Shown: piece after piece, positions 48,942 through 60,955 of the stretch
Position numbering within the stretch: position 1 is the stretch's first letter
How the letters are laid out: every line of letters begins with the position of its first letter
Assembly (NCBI RefSeq): GCF_003255815.1
Contig: NC_037680.1
Location: 8,397,187-8,461,186 of the forward strand
Length of the DNA stretch: 64,000 nucleotides
Source: Theropithecus gelada
Lineage: Eukaryota > Chordata > Mammalia > Primates > Cercopithecidae
Reading direction: 5' to 3'
Program-made: the position numbers and the translations under genes
Notes under the pieces: model-generated
What the model saw: the letters and a program-made list of their open reading frames with translations, nothing else
Told to the model about the DNA's origin: nothing
The model's database searches: none

Positions 48942-50036
48942 TTTTGGTATTCTTGTGTTAATATCTGTGCATCTGGTGGGACAATCTCTTCTTCCAGTTT
49001 TATGAAGTAGTTTTTATAGGGAAAGATATTTTTTTGTATGTGTGTCCTACAGTTTTACTTGGATAAAATACTTTGGCTTTGGTTCTGAGTGGTCACAGTA
49101 GTATGGTCTCTATAAAAATTATTTGGTAATCAATGTCTCCAAGTGTCCTGGTGGCCATTCTGTGATTATTTGCCATGGCACAAGTTTGCTCAGAGGTGGG
49201 GATAGCAGGCAGACCAGCCTTCAGGCCCTTCAAGAACATGTACAAGTACATGGCATCTCTGCTGCTGGAGTAAATGTAATTGCTGGTTGTGGTGGTATGC
49301 CTTGAACTGGTGGCTTTAAGGCTCTGGGGAACATGCATGTCAGCTTTCTCTGTCCTGGAGAAAACTTCCTCAGTGTGCTAGACTGTTTATACTCTAGGAT
49401 GGAGGGTCCTGCGTGTGCTTCAGTACAACAGTCATGGCTGAACTATTGGGTCCAGCTGGTGGTGCAATACTGCAACCCTCTGAATGGATGTGAGATGGAT
49501 GTCAGTGAGGCCCTAGGGATGTGGAGATGCAGGGGCTATCGGTTCTCAGGGAAGGATATACTCTGATAGTGACCATGCTTTCAAGATGGCATTGCGCTGC
49601 AGTAACCTGGGTCTCAACAAGTGAAGGTGATCTAGTATTAAGTTTTTTTCTCTGGGATAATAAAATCCTATGAACTCCAGGCAACTCCCTCTCATGGACT
49701 TAGGCCCTGTGAGGGCTGAGGGGATCTACTATAGCTAGAATTTCAAGTTTCTGTGGTTGAAATGTGGGCTTTGGGGCATTCTCCACTTACCTATTCTCAG
49801 ATCTATGGGGAGTACATCTTGGTTCTGAGCCAATCTTGGCCAGATTCTTTGCTTCCCTCTCTATGCCACCATCTCAAGCTTCCATGCCCCAGAAAGTCTT
49901 CATCACTTCCTTGCTGAATTTCATTGTTCTCCCTTAAACATCCTATTTAATGTGTGGTTTGCTGTTACGGTTCTTCTTCGTGGAGGAGGTGAGCCCTAGA
50001 GGCTTCTAGTAAGCCATCTTGATGACATCTGTCTGG

Positions 50037-51120
50037 GTCATTTTTTTTTAAGCATCCATTTATATTGGTCGTGAACATTATTTACTAGTTCACATTTTTA
50101 ATGAATAGGTTGCATCATCATATTAGTCGAAGTCTGCATTATAACTTTAATAGTGAGTTTATGGATTAAACTAGATGTGTGGATTGTGTGTCTGGTTCAG
50201 CATTTACACTGAAAACTTGAACACATGATTTAACTTTGTTTGCCTCAGTTTCCAGGTAATGATAACATCTTCAAGGGAAAATCAATGCTTTTATTTTGAA
50301 AGATGCGAGGTTTTCGGAGGAGTTAATAAAGAACTCTTGGCAAAGGAAAAGGCTGTGGGTTGACAATATTTGACAATAACTAACCTTGAGATAAAAATAT
50401 AGGCAGACATCTATAAAGATTAATGTGTTCTTTATGTGCTGCTTATGAAAAATGACCTGAATACTAAGGTGATGATAAAGATTTGTTGTTCAAGAGAGAA
50501 TGGAACTCTAGAGACAGAGTTTCACAGAGCAATTACTCTAATGCTGACATTAATATCTGAAGAAAGTTGTTTTCTCCCATAGCAAAGGTAACACTCTACT
50601 GATTTTCAACATAAAAATCCCTCTGACCTCTATTTGTAAGGTTCCTCATGGCATGAAACTCAAATAGGTAAGGAATTGACTTTCAATTTTAATCACTTCA
50701 TGTATATTCAGCTGGACTGGCATGTGGCCCACATTAACCTGGTTATTACTAAAAGCAGAATGTTCTTCTTTAAGGGACCAAGTTTTCAGTCCTGAAGCTC
50801 ATCAAAACCAACTGAGCCTTCAAAATGCCAAACACATCACCCATAAACTATAAATCAGAGCAGGCATCAGAATCTGAGGTTTAATAATAAACATTTGTTC
50901 CTTCTTAGGAAAGCTACATGTCACAAGCATGTAACTGCTGGCAAGGGGGAGAGAGTACATATGATTTACAGCAAAAATAGAAAACATACGAAAAAATGTT
51001 TAAGAAAAAAACCACCGTGAAGTATGTAGGCATGTTTTCTTTACTTCTATGCCCACTTGTGCTTGATTCCAAAAGTCATGTTGACGCTAGAAAACTGATC
51101 AGTGTTTTATGACTCCAAAT
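50037..51120. other. Unassigned low-repeat interval
   Basis: About 1.1 kb with no recognisable repeat or gene. Confidence 0.4.
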
Positions 51121-51136
51121 TTTCCTTTCCTCCTTT

Positions 51137-51479
51137 TTTTTTTTTTTTTTGTGAGATGGCATTTTGTTCTTGTTGCCAAGGCTGGAGTGCAGTGGCATGA
51201 TCTTGGCTCACTGCAGCCTTTGTCTCTCAGGTTCAAGTGATTTTCCTGCCTCAGCCTCCCGAGTAGCTGGGATTACAGGCATGTGCCACCACACCAAGCT
51301 AATTTTGTTTTGTTTTGTTTTTTGTTTCTGTTTTTTCTTTCTTTCTTTCTTTTTGTTTTTGTAGAGACAGGGTTTCTCCATGTTGGTCAGGCTGGTCTCG
51401 AACTCATGACCACACGTGATCCACCCACCTTGGCCTCCCAAAATACTGGGATTACAGGCATGAGCCACTGCGTCCAGCC
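51137..51479 (-). mobile_element. AluS, antisense, with expanded T-rich linker
   Basis: Full-length reverse-complement Alu with an 18-base poly-T tail on the left. The mid-element A-rich linker has expanded on this strand to about 60 bases of 'tttttgtttc' and 'tttctttctttctttc' units (51307-51362), lengthening the element to about 343 bases. Confidence 0.95.
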
Positions 51480-52350
51480 ACTTCTCTCCATTTTTAAAGT
51501 ATACTCTGACATTCCTCAAATTTTCTGAATCATAAAAATCATTAGAAACAATTTATAAATATATGAACTCTTTAAGTTATCTGAAGAGAGACGGTTTTAG
51601 TTCAGACTACAGATAAGGCAGTGACTCTCAACAGCTCTTTTACAATCTCCTCCCAATGCTGTATCATGGTCAGAACCCAAAATATGAGTAAAAAGCACAG
51701 GTTTGAAATATCACACCTAGTACATATAAAAAGAAAGTTTAGAGTCCAGGTAATAAATACATACTGAACAGTTTAGGAAAGAGAGTGAGGAACTAAGAAA
51801 TGTATCAGGAGATATTTAACAACTAGTGGCTGACACACGACTGAACAGAATAAATACAATTATTTTAATGACTTGGTTAAGGCACCTAACGTTATTAGGA
51901 TTATCTAGGTCAATTATCTAGGTATTCTTAGGCATGTCTTGATTCCTTAAACTTTTAATTAGCAATTGCATTCAATATTATGACACTTGAAGTGAAACAG
52001 GCAGATAGAGAATATTCCTTATAATATTCTATTTTAGCCTATGTTATTGCTTTCTGGATATATTCTTCATGACATTAACTCATTGAAATGTGGTAACTAT
52101 TAGAAAGAAAGTGATTAACTCATTCTGACATTGAATAAAAGATAGCCAGCTGAATAATAAAATCACATTCGGCTGCATTGGAAATACAGTATAACAGAGG
52201 ATACCAATTAAATCCCAAACTATATCATTAATGATTGTTCTGTTTTGGGAGAGAGTAGAGGAAAAAACATTTCCAGATACTCATATTAAGCTATGTAGGT
52301 GAGAGTTTTAACTGTTATATATAACTGCATAACTACTTTTTAAAATATAA
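51480..52350. other. Unassigned AT-rich sequence
   Basis: No gene or confident repeat. Confidence 0.35.
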
Positions 52351-52360
52351 GCCATGATAA

Positions 52361-52695
52361 TTGGGTGCAGTGGCTCAGACCTGTAATCCCAGCATTTTGG
52401 GAGGCCAAGGTAGGCGGGTCACCTGAGGTCGGGAGTTTGAGACCAGCCTGGCAAACATGGTGAAACCCAGTCCCTACTGAAAATACAAAAAAATTAGCCA
52501 GGTGTGGTGGCACATGCATGTAGTTCCAGCTACTCAGGAGGCTGAGGCATGAGAATCACTTGAACCCAGGTGGCAGAGGTTGCAGTGAGCCGAGATCGGG
52601 CCACTGCACTCCAGCCTCGGTGACAGAGTGAGACTTTGTCAAAAAAAGAAAAAAGGAAGAAAAGAAGAGAAAAGAGAAAGAAAGAAAATATAGAG

Positions 52696-52743
<48 letters not shown>
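52361..52743 (+). mobile_element. AluS, sense, with (GATA)n tail expansion
   Basis: Alu body 52361-52640 from 'ttgggtgcagtggctcagac'. The A-rich tail has diversified to GAAA units and then a (GATA)n tract at about 52697-52743. A 10-bp direct repeat 'gccatgataa' (52351-52360, 52744-52753) encloses the Alu and tail together, so the microsatellite arose within the inserted tail. Confidence 0.95.
52697..52743. repeat. (GATA)n tetranucleotide microsatellite
   Basis: About eleven GATA units at the end of the AluS tail. Confidence 0.96.
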
Positions 52744-52753
52744 GCCATGATAA

Positions 52754-53645
52754 CAATCAATCAAGGAAGGAAATGAAAGCATCAGGGACAAGATAAAAAA
52801 TTTTAAATGTTGCACTTAGTCTCTTTTAACTGTGCATCGTTTTCTTAGGATATCTGTAGGAAAATAACAATTGTTCTAATTCCTAAAGAGCTCATTTTTT
52901 TCCTTGCCCTTGTCCTTCATTTTGAATAATTTTTACAATTATGTTCTAACTATATAGAAATGATTTTCATGAAATGGGTACTATGACTCTTGATGCACAA
53001 GCAATACAACCTGATTAGGTCATAGGAAAAAAAAAATAGAGTATTTTGTACAAGTGTGCCTGCTAATGAAATATGGCACTGAGATACCAAATTAATTAAC
53101 CATCCAACAAACCAACCAACATAACAAAGACTTCATTACTTCAAGAGCACCTCAAAAGCACACCAAGGTCTATAATGAAATAACTAAAATATTTTCAAAT
53201 ACAGGGCATAATTCCTCAATGAGTACTATTTTTTTTCAACATTCAACTAGTTATGCTCAAGAAAATGCCCGTATTTCTACGACTGAAAACTGTTCTCAGC
53301 TGTCAATATTGTGTATATGATGGCAGACAATCTCAGCTACTAGTTCTTTTGCCTTAGAAGTGGTTTTGAATACACTATGAATAACAGAATATACACACAA
53401 TAAAATACATTGTTTTACATGTCAGTTGTCACACTATTCCATTTGTATAAATACAGATGGGGCACAAGTGGTGAGATTCAGTGACTTCAGCATTCTCTAG
53501 AAACGCTGAATAAAAATTCTCACAAAGCTGCTGGTTAGCTAAGAGAAAGAAAATGATTTTAAATATTGGTGTTTATAGGCATCAGTTTAGAAGATTTAAA
53601 ATCTAAAGGGCTTTCTAAATTTCTAGATCTGGAGCTTGATCTAGT
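52754..53645. other. Unassigned sequence
   Basis: No gene or confident repeat. Confidence 0.35.
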
Positions 53646-53852
53646 CAGTGCTATCTAATAGAATAAAATGCAAGCCATAAGTATAGTTTTAAATTTTCTA
53701 GCAGTCACAGTAAAACTGAAAATAAACAGCTGTAATTTATTTTAATAATATATTTTATTTAACGTAACATATCTAAAATATTATTTCAACATGTAGCACT
53801 AGCCATGCTACCAGTGCTCAATAGCTATTTGAGGCTAAAAGCTACCTAATTA
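53646..53852 (+). mobile_element. hAT-type MITE
   Basis: Starts 'cagtgctatctaatagaata', contains 'ttaaattttctagcagtcac' and 'ttttaataatatattttatt', and ends near 'gctcaatagctatttgaggc'. This is the order of a common primate hAT-Charlie-related MITE. The right terminal repeat is missing, so it is 3'-truncated. I am not certain of the subfamily name. Confidence 0.75.
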
Positions 53853-55009
53853 ACTAGCAGAAAACTAGACTTTGAATGAAAACTTTGAATGAATTTAATT
53901 TTTTATTTAAGTCCTAGTTCAAACTAGAATATTTACTTATGATTTATTCTGAACTGCAAATCTATTTAGTAAGTCAATGCAAGCCAAAAAATATATTTTT
54001 TTAATAATTAAATTTAAAAATCATCTTGGTTTATTAAACCGCTATAGTTAAGACCAGAACTCAAATATTAAACGTATATATTTTTCTTACTCATATACCC
54101 AGTTAAAAACCTATATGAATTTAAAAACAAAAACTGGATAAAACAGAACATTTAGAATTAAAATATTTTGAAAATCATAATTTTATGAACAATGAAAACA
54201 CGAATCAAAATTAATTATACCCATGAACACAGTTATACTCCCAGTGTTTTTTGGACATACCCTGAATGTCATCACTAGTTTAAAATAATCAACTGAGATT
54301 TGTATAATATTAGAAACCAGGAATACTCTTTATTTCCCAATCATTACTTAACAATTTTTTCCCAATAGTTTCTCTAAAACATGAAAACTCATGTGAATCA
54401 ATTTTTTGCCCGTTTATCCACGTATCATATTACATTAAAATTAGCAAAAATTTTGAAGTCAGAGAGAGACGCATCTTAATCTAACATTTATTTGGCCTAT
54501 CATTGGGATCAGAGCAATGCCAGTACCAAGTAGACAATATCATCTCCCCCATGAATTGACTGAAAGGATTACGTGATACAATATATTTTAAATGACAAAT
54601 GAATAAATAGTCCTTCTTTGAGAATGACAGTGTTAATGTAGACTTTGATTGAGATATTTTAAGTGGTAGGTATATATCCCAGCATAAACAGCTTAAAAGT
54701 AAAGTCAGTTGCAAAAGAAGATTCTAGACGTAGTAACATTTCTGCTTTTTCACAACTCAGCCTCTCAAAATTACAACCTAGAATAAAAGACAATGCTTTT
54801 TACTCTTAGACTGGACATAAGATAAAAAGCTTACAAAAATTGAGGTAACTTGGCATGGTGGACACAGTTTAGTATTAGACCAATGTCTTTGAATTCTAGA
54901 GAAACATGAATACTAGAGAAGGATGAGAATATGAGTTTGTGAAATATCAAGTAAATGAAAACTATCAATGATATCTTTGAATACAATAGTCATTTTTGGT
55001 TTTTTGGCC
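53853..55009. other. Unassigned AT-rich sequence
   Basis: No gene or confident repeat. Confidence 0.35.
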
Positions 55010-55380
55010 ACTTCTGTGGAATAAATGTTGTGTCCTCTCCATCTAAATTTTTATGTTAAAACCCTAATCCCCAATGTCATGACATTTAGATATGGGGCCT
55101 TTGAGAGATGATTAGATCGTAAAGTTGGAAGCCCTTATGATGGGATTAGTGCCCTTATCAGAGAAACAAGAAAGTATGCTTATTCTCTGATCTCCGTTAT
55201 GTGAAGATCCAATGAGAAGACCACATCTGAAAACCAAAAGGCAGACCCTCTCCAGATACCAGATCTTCCAGAACCTTGACCTCAGATTTCCCAGCTTGCA
55301 GAACTATGAGAAATAAATGTCTGATATTTAAGCCACCCATCTGTGGTAATTTGTTACAGCACCCCAGTTGACTAAAACAG
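55010..55380 (+). mobile_element. MaLR LTR (MLT1-like), sense
   Basis: 'ttatgttaaaaccctaatcc', 'gatatggggcctttgagaga', 'gatgggattagtgcccttat', 'cagaaccttgacctcagatt' and 'ttaagccacccatctgtggt' reproduce the MLT1C-like LTR from start to end. Solo LTR, moderately diverged. Confidence 0.85.
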
Positions 55381-56734
55381 CCAACTGGCATCAGTTAATT
55401 CTATTTCTCCTAAAAATGTCTAATATTTTATTGGGAATATAGTCTTCTTTCACTCTTTGTCAATGTGTTTAGAAGGAATCTGGCTCTTCTTAGATGCCAG
55501 GGATACCATGTAAGAGGCTTGATTATGCTATGGTGGCAATGACTGATACAATGGCTATGTAACTATTCAGAGCTAATAATCATCATGCAGTGTTTGATAA
55601 CAAATCTGGAACAGAAGAAAACATTATTTCCGGCTGCAGTTTAGTCTGGAAAGAGGTGGGACATTACTAGAGCAATTTTGTCACCGCAGAGAATATCTGT
55701 CTTAAATGTAACCAAAATGATGGAAAAAGAAACCAAGAAAAATAAATAAAGATTATGTATTATTAAGTCACATTTGAAACTAGAACTACTTGGGAACTTT
55801 CTGACTATATGAATCATTTAAGTCTGTTTTCCTTAAGACATTTTGGGCAAGTATGTAAGTCACTTGCAAACAGAACAATTTAACACAGGAAGTCTAAGAA
55901 TTGACTTTAATTTTTCCTATTTGCATGCTTATCCTTTCTATTAACTATAGTATAGAACTAATCTAACTGTCTAGTTCATGCTCTTCAATAGTGAGTTTGT
56001 TTTATCTCTGAAGATCAAGCTATTGACCTTAAACACTTTAACACAATAAAACATCATGCTTTTATTTACTTATTTGCTATAGATTAGTTCTCAACTGATA
56101 GCCAAAACCAAATGTACATCTTTTGCTAATAGCATTCCCACCAGCAATAGATTACGTTTGTTACAATGTCCTACTCAATAACAGTAACAATAACACATAT
56201 TCCCCCAGTCTAAGAAACCAGATCCATTTCTGTATCTACTATAGAACAAAAGCTTTATACCACTTGCAAAATAGCAGCAAATACTTCTACCCTCAGGAGA
56301 AAGAGAAGAAAAAAAAAATCCTAAGGGAAGACCTGAAATACATTCTGGGCACAGATTATTAAAAAGTTCATACTAATGAAAGAACAGTAGGATTTTCATA
56401 TTGGGTTCTACCCTCGAAACTCATGACATACTTCCCTACCTAAGGCCGATAGTAAAACAGAAAAATGGAAAATGTCATCCTCCCTTTCTGCCAACACTAG
56501 GCTAGAAAGTGTTGAGTAATACACAACGGTCTACAGCTGGGGGAATTATAAGAGTGTGGAAAGAACGACCTTCTCTGAGACAGAAGTGCACATAGGAGAT
56601 CTGGATTTGAGAGTGGATGAGACATCCAGAGAAACTACCTGACAGACCAGCCCACACTTTAATCATAAGGTAAGTCAGAGTATTTGGAAGCCTGTGGTGA
56701 ACTGAGAGTGACCAGAAGCAGAAAACCAGAAACT
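55381..56734. other. Unassigned low-repeat interval
   Basis: About 1.35 kb without a recognised repeat or gene. The 79-codon frame at 56123-56362 has no recognisable family. Confidence 0.4.
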
Positions 56735-57105
56735 CAGTGTCTTAATTTATTTTCTGCTGCTATAATAGGATACCACAGCCCGGATAATTTATAACAAATA
56801 GGAGTTTATTTGGCTCATGCTTCTGGGGTCTGGGAAATTCAAGAACATGACACCAGCATCTGGTGGGGTTTGTTCCATCGTGGAAGACATCACATGGTGA
56901 ATGAGCATGTAAGACAGAGAGAAGAGTGAAGCCAAATTCATCCTTTTATCAGGAGCACACTTTCTCAATAATGGCATTATTTCACTTTTAAAAGTGGATC
57001 CCTTGTGACCTAATCAACTCTTAAAGGGCCCCCTTCTCAACACTGTTAAATGGCAATTAAATTTTAACATCAATGTTGGTGGGAACATTCAAACCATAGC
57101 ACTCA
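56735..57105 (-). mobile_element. MaLR LTR (MLT1A/B-like), antisense
   Basis: Plus-strand 'ttctgctgctataataggat', 'cacatggtgaatgagcatgt', 'gacctaatcaactcttaaag' and 'gggaacattcaaaccatagc' are the reverse complement of an MLT1-type LTR. Confidence 0.8.
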
Positions 57106-57504
57106 GCACCTGAATATTGGCACAACTCCCTATAATAAAGTCCTTACCAAAAAAAAAAGAGGCAATTTCTGGATAAAATATATAAACAATTTATTACATT
57201 TCTACTACTGTACTCAAGATATATGGCTTTTAAGCAAAATTATAAGATACACAAAGATGCAAGTAAATAAATAACACACTGTCAAAAGATAAAACAATAA
57301 AACTAAGTTTATATATCACACATGTTTAGCATATTAATCATTTATATATTAAAATTTCCATCTGTGAAATTTAATATATAGATGATTACTATGTTAAAGA
57401 ATCTAGTGGAAAAGATAGGACATATGCATGATTAGATGGGAAATGGCAGCAGAATGAAATAAAATAACATAATATAATACAAGAAAGAAGGAAATAAAAA
57501 TGCT
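57106..57504. other. Unassigned AT-rich sequence
   Basis: Very AT-rich. No element recognised. Confidence 0.35.
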
Positions 57505-58234
57505 AAAAATAAAAGCAAAAAGAACAACCCTGCAGGCATCATATTGCCCAACTTTAAACTACACTGCAAGGCTGCAGTAACCAAAGTGGCATGGGACTGG
57601 TACAGAAACAGACACATAGACCAATGGAACACGTTAAAGAAAACAAAATAAAGGTGCAAAACTATAATCTTGCGACAAAGTCAACAAAAACAATCAATGG
57701 GGAAAGGACTCCCTATTTAATAAATAATGCTGGGATAAGTGGCAAGCCATCTGCAGAAGATTGAAGCTGGACCCTTTCTTTACCACATACAAAAACCAAC
57801 TCAAGATGAATTAAAGAGTTAAATGAAAACCCTAAAACTATACAAATCCTGGAAAATAACCTAATAAATACATTCTGGACATAGAAACTAGAAAAGATTG
57901 TATGGAAATGCCAAAAGCAATTGCAACAAAAACGAATATTGACAAGTGGGATTTAATTAAATTGAGGAGCTTCTGCACAATGAAATATTCACACACAAAC
58001 AACCTACAGACTGGAGAAAGTATTTATAATGTATGCATCTGACAAAGTTCTAATATCCAGAATCTATAAGGAACTTAAAGAAATCAACAAGCAATAAACA
58101 AATAACCCTATTAAAAATAAGCAAAGAACATGAACAAATACTTTTTTAAAGAAAAAATACAAATGGCTAACAAACATATGAAAATATGCTCAACATCACT
58201 GATCATTAGAGAAATGCAAATAAAACAATGAGAT

Positions 58235-58343
58235 AGATGGTAAAGAGGTTTAATTGATTCACAGTTCTGCATGATTGGAGAGGTCTCAGGAAACTTACAA
58301 TCATGGTGGAAGGCAAAAGGGAAGCAGGTACCTTCTTCCAGTC
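58235..58343 (-). mobile_element. Inverted MaLR LTR fragment in L1
   Basis: 58241-58338 is the reverse complement of an internal LTR segment and pairs with 58982-59080 of the downstream LTR with roughly seven differences over about 97 bases. L1 reads on at the same codon region on both sides ('ataaaacaatgagat' to 'atcagtcaaaatggct'). It has neither LTR terminus, so it did not arrive as a normal integration. Confidence 0.85.
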
Positions 58344-58770
58344 TTCTCATATCAGTCAAAATGGCTATTACTAAAAAGTCAAAAAATAACTGGTGCTGGT
58401 GAGTTTGCAGAGAAAAGTGAACGCTTATACACTGCTGGCAAGAATGTAAATTAGTTCAGCCACTGTGGGAGGCAATTTAGTGATTTTTTCAAAGAATTCA
58501 AGACAGAACTACCATTTGACCCAGCAATCCCATTATTAATTATATACCCAAAAGACTATAAATTGTTCAACCATAAAGACATAGGAACGTGTCTGTTCAT
58601 CACAACACTATTCCCAATAGCAAAGTCATGGAATCAACCTAAATGCCCATCAAAAGCAGACTAAACAAAGAAAAGGTGGTACATATATACCATGGACTAC
58701 TAAACAGTCATAAAATAGAATTACATTATGTCCTTTGCAGCAACATGGATGTACCTGGAGGCCATAACCT

Positions 58771-59137
58771 TTGATATGCTTTGGCTTTGTGTTGCCACCC
58801 ACCTCTCATCTTGAATTGTAATTCCCTAGGTGTTGAGGGAGAGTCCTGATGGGAGATTATTGGATCATGGGGGTGGTTTTCTTCCATGATGCTCTCATGA
58901 TAGTGAGCGAGTTCTCATGAGATCTGATTGTTTTATAAGTGACGTTTTCCCCTGTTCGTTCTCTCTTTCCTGCAGCCCTATGAAGAAGGTGCCTGCTTCC
59001 CTTTTGCCTTCCACCATGATTATAAATTTCCTGAGACCTCTCCAGCCATGCAGAACTGTGAATCAATTAAACTCCTTTCCATTATAAGTTACCCAGTCTC
59101 AGATATGCTTCATAGCAGCATGAAAATGGACTAATGT
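58771..59137 (+). mobile_element. MaLR solo LTR (THE1/MSTA-like)
   Basis: From 'tgatatgctttggctttgtg' through 'gattattggatcatgggggt' and 'gagttctcatgagatctgat' to 'gaaaatggactaatgta'. It sits in the L1 ORF2 C-terminal region, with L1 sequence continuing at 'atcctaagcgaactaatgta'. Confidence 0.9.
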
Positions 59138-59520
59138 AATCCTAAGCGAACTAATGTAGAAACAGAAAACCAAATATTGGATGTTCTCACTTATGAGAGA
59201 AACTGAACATTGAGTACACATGCACACAAAAAACGGAACAGCAGACACCAAGGTCTACTTGAGGGTGGAGAATGGGAGGAAGGAGAGGACTAAAAAAACT
59301 ATCTATTGGGTACTATGTGTATTACCCGGGTGATGAAATAATCTACATGCCAAACCCTTGAGACACACAATTTACCCATAAAACAAACCTGCACGTGTAC
59401 CCAAACCTAAAATAAACAATTTGTAAAAAAGAAATTAAAAAAAGAAATGCTGGAAATGGAAAAAATATAAAACAGAAATATAAACTGCCACTGGTGGGTC
59501 GTAGATTTTATATCACCAAT

Positions 59521-59537
59521 AAGAAAAATGGTAAGCT
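59521..59537. repeat. Target-site duplication, left copy (L1 at 59.5 kb)
   Basis: 'aagaaaaatggtaagct' recurs exactly at 59995-60011. Confidence 0.93.
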
Positions 59538-59994
59538 AATACCACACATCTACAGCCATCTGATCTTTGACAAACCTGAGAGGAACAAGAAATGGGGAAA
59601 GGATTCCCTATTTAATAAATGGTGCTCGGAAAATTGGCTAGCCATAAGTAGAAAGCTGAAACTGGATCCTTTCCTTACTCCTTATACGAAAATTAATTCA
59701 AGATGGATTAGAGACTTAAATGTTAGACCTNTCACTCATAGGTGGGAACTGAACAATGAGATCACTTGGACTCAGGAAGGGGAACATCACACACCGGGGC
59801 CTATCATGGGGAGGGGGGAGGGGGGAGGGATTGCATTGGGAGTTATACCTGATGTAAATGATGAGTTGATGGGTGCTGATGAGTTGATGGCTGCAGCACA
59901 CCAACATGGCACAAGTATACATATGTAACAAACCTGCACATTATGCACATGTACCCTAGAACTCAAAGTATAATAATAATAAAAAAAGAAAAAA
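59538..59994 (+). mobile_element. Young L1 (Old World monkey type) with an N at 59731
   Basis: Sense-strand ORF2 (59538-59730, beginning 'aataccacacatctacagcc') and the extreme 3' end (59732-59994, ending in an A-rich tail) sit either side of one undetermined base. A perfect 17-bp target duplication flanks the insert. Compared with the copy at 47.1-48.9 kb, about 0.9 kb of L1 that normally lies between the two parts is missing at the N. The 144-codon frame crossing the N is an artefact. Confidence 0.93.
59731..59731. other. Undetermined base / likely assembly join
   Basis: The only N in the window. It lies exactly where L1 sequence jumps from mid ORF2 to the 3' UTR. Confidence 0.95.
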
Positions 59995-60011
59995 AAGAAA
60001 AATGGTAAGCT
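59995..60011. repeat. Target-site duplication, right copy (L1 at 59.5 kb)
   Basis: Exact copy of 59521-59537. Confidence 0.93.
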
Positions 60012-60799
60012 TAAAGATATGTCAGTTGAAATTACTCAAATTAAAATACAAAGAGAAGAAGTGTTAGGAAAAAAGTTTGGAGCAATATAAAATGTTCTAA
60101 CATATGTGTAACTGAACACCCAAAAGCAAGAGAGTTAGAATGGGACAAAATACAGCTAGATACATAAAATAAATAAAGGAATAGAGAAGTATTTTAAGAA
60201 GCCTCTCAATCCATTAAAACACTAACGAGTAAGGTTTTCTATAATTAAGTTGCCTCATTTTCTGTGTATTGCAACAAGATTCAATTTTGGAAATGAGTAA
60301 AAGTTTGGCTTCTTATTTTAAATTTCAATAAACCTAAGGTGCACACTTTTTTCACATTTTAACATCTCCGGAATTGGGCAGACTCTAGACCAAATGGAAT
60401 GTCATTAATTTAACTGCTCATGAAAATACAAAACAATGGTGTATCTTTCAATTGATGGTATCTGAGATTGGATGCAATATGTTAATTACTCTACTTTGAC
60501 AAACAAGTTGTGATAAAGGGATGTGTGCCTTTGTCAAAGGTTTATAGGCTAAAACACTATAACACTGTGACTGCTGTGCTCTGCTGCCTGTCATCCCAGG
60601 AGACACTACTAATTACCTAGTGCCAACTATTAAATGGAAAGAACACAATCAGTATGGGAATGAGACCTTTACTATGTCATCAGAGTATTTCAAGCAAGAT
60701 GCCAGGGAACTGTTAACTTAAAAATGCAAATTAGCATTTAAGTAAGTGCTTAGGTCAGGACTCTTAATAGAACTTCCTTCAGTGATGGAAATGTTCAAT
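60012..60799. other. Unassigned sequence
   Basis: No gene or confident repeat. Confidence 0.35.
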
Positions 60800-60955
60800 G
60801 TGTGCTGCCCAATATCGTAGCCATAGCCATAGGCGACTAGAGTACTTGAGACATGACTAGTACAACTGACAGATTGAATACATAATTGTATTTAATCTGA
60901 ATGTAAATGTGAATGCACACATGTGACTAGTGGTGATGTGTTGAACAGCAAAGCT
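60800..60955 (-). mobile_element. Short hAT-type MITE, internally deleted
   Basis: The left end 'gtgctgcccaatatcgtagc' and right end 'gactagtggtgatgtgttga' then 'acagc' form imperfect inverted repeats related to the element at 53646. Only about 155 bases remain. Confidence 0.6.

Larger units (their letters stand above)
44515..50036 (-). mobile_element. Antisense L1 (L1MA/L1PB-like), internally deleted and invaded
   Basis: Left to right this is a 3' UTR (44515-44800), ORF2 C-terminus (44880-45081), a MaLR remnant (45082-45520), early ORF2 (45520-46150), ORF1 region (46300-47118) and, after a young L1, the 5' UTR (48942-50036). The 5' end is intact: 'cttctagtaagccatcttga' followed by 'tgacatct' is the reverse complement of an L1 start. 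The central ORF2, including most of the reverse transcriptase, is missing at the MaLR remnant. The many short open frames at 49.1-49.7 kb are shadows of the 5' UTR. Confidence 0.82.
57505..59450 (+). mobile_element. Primate L1 (L1P) 3' half, sense, with two LTR insertions
   Basis: The plus strand runs through ORF2 ('aagaacaaccctgcaggcat', 'aaggactccctatttaataa', 'catttgacccagcaatccca') and the 3' UTR ('attacccgggtgatgaaata') to an A-rich tail near 59450. Two interruptions are present: a 108-base inverted LTR piece at 58235-58343 and a solo LTR at 58771-59137. The frame is broken at many points. Older than the L1s at 47 and 59.5 kb. Confidence 0.9.

Noticed and set aside
59494..59928. 144-codon open frame containing an unknown residue
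   Set aside because: It joins L1 ORF2 to the L1 3' UTR across the undetermined base at 59731.
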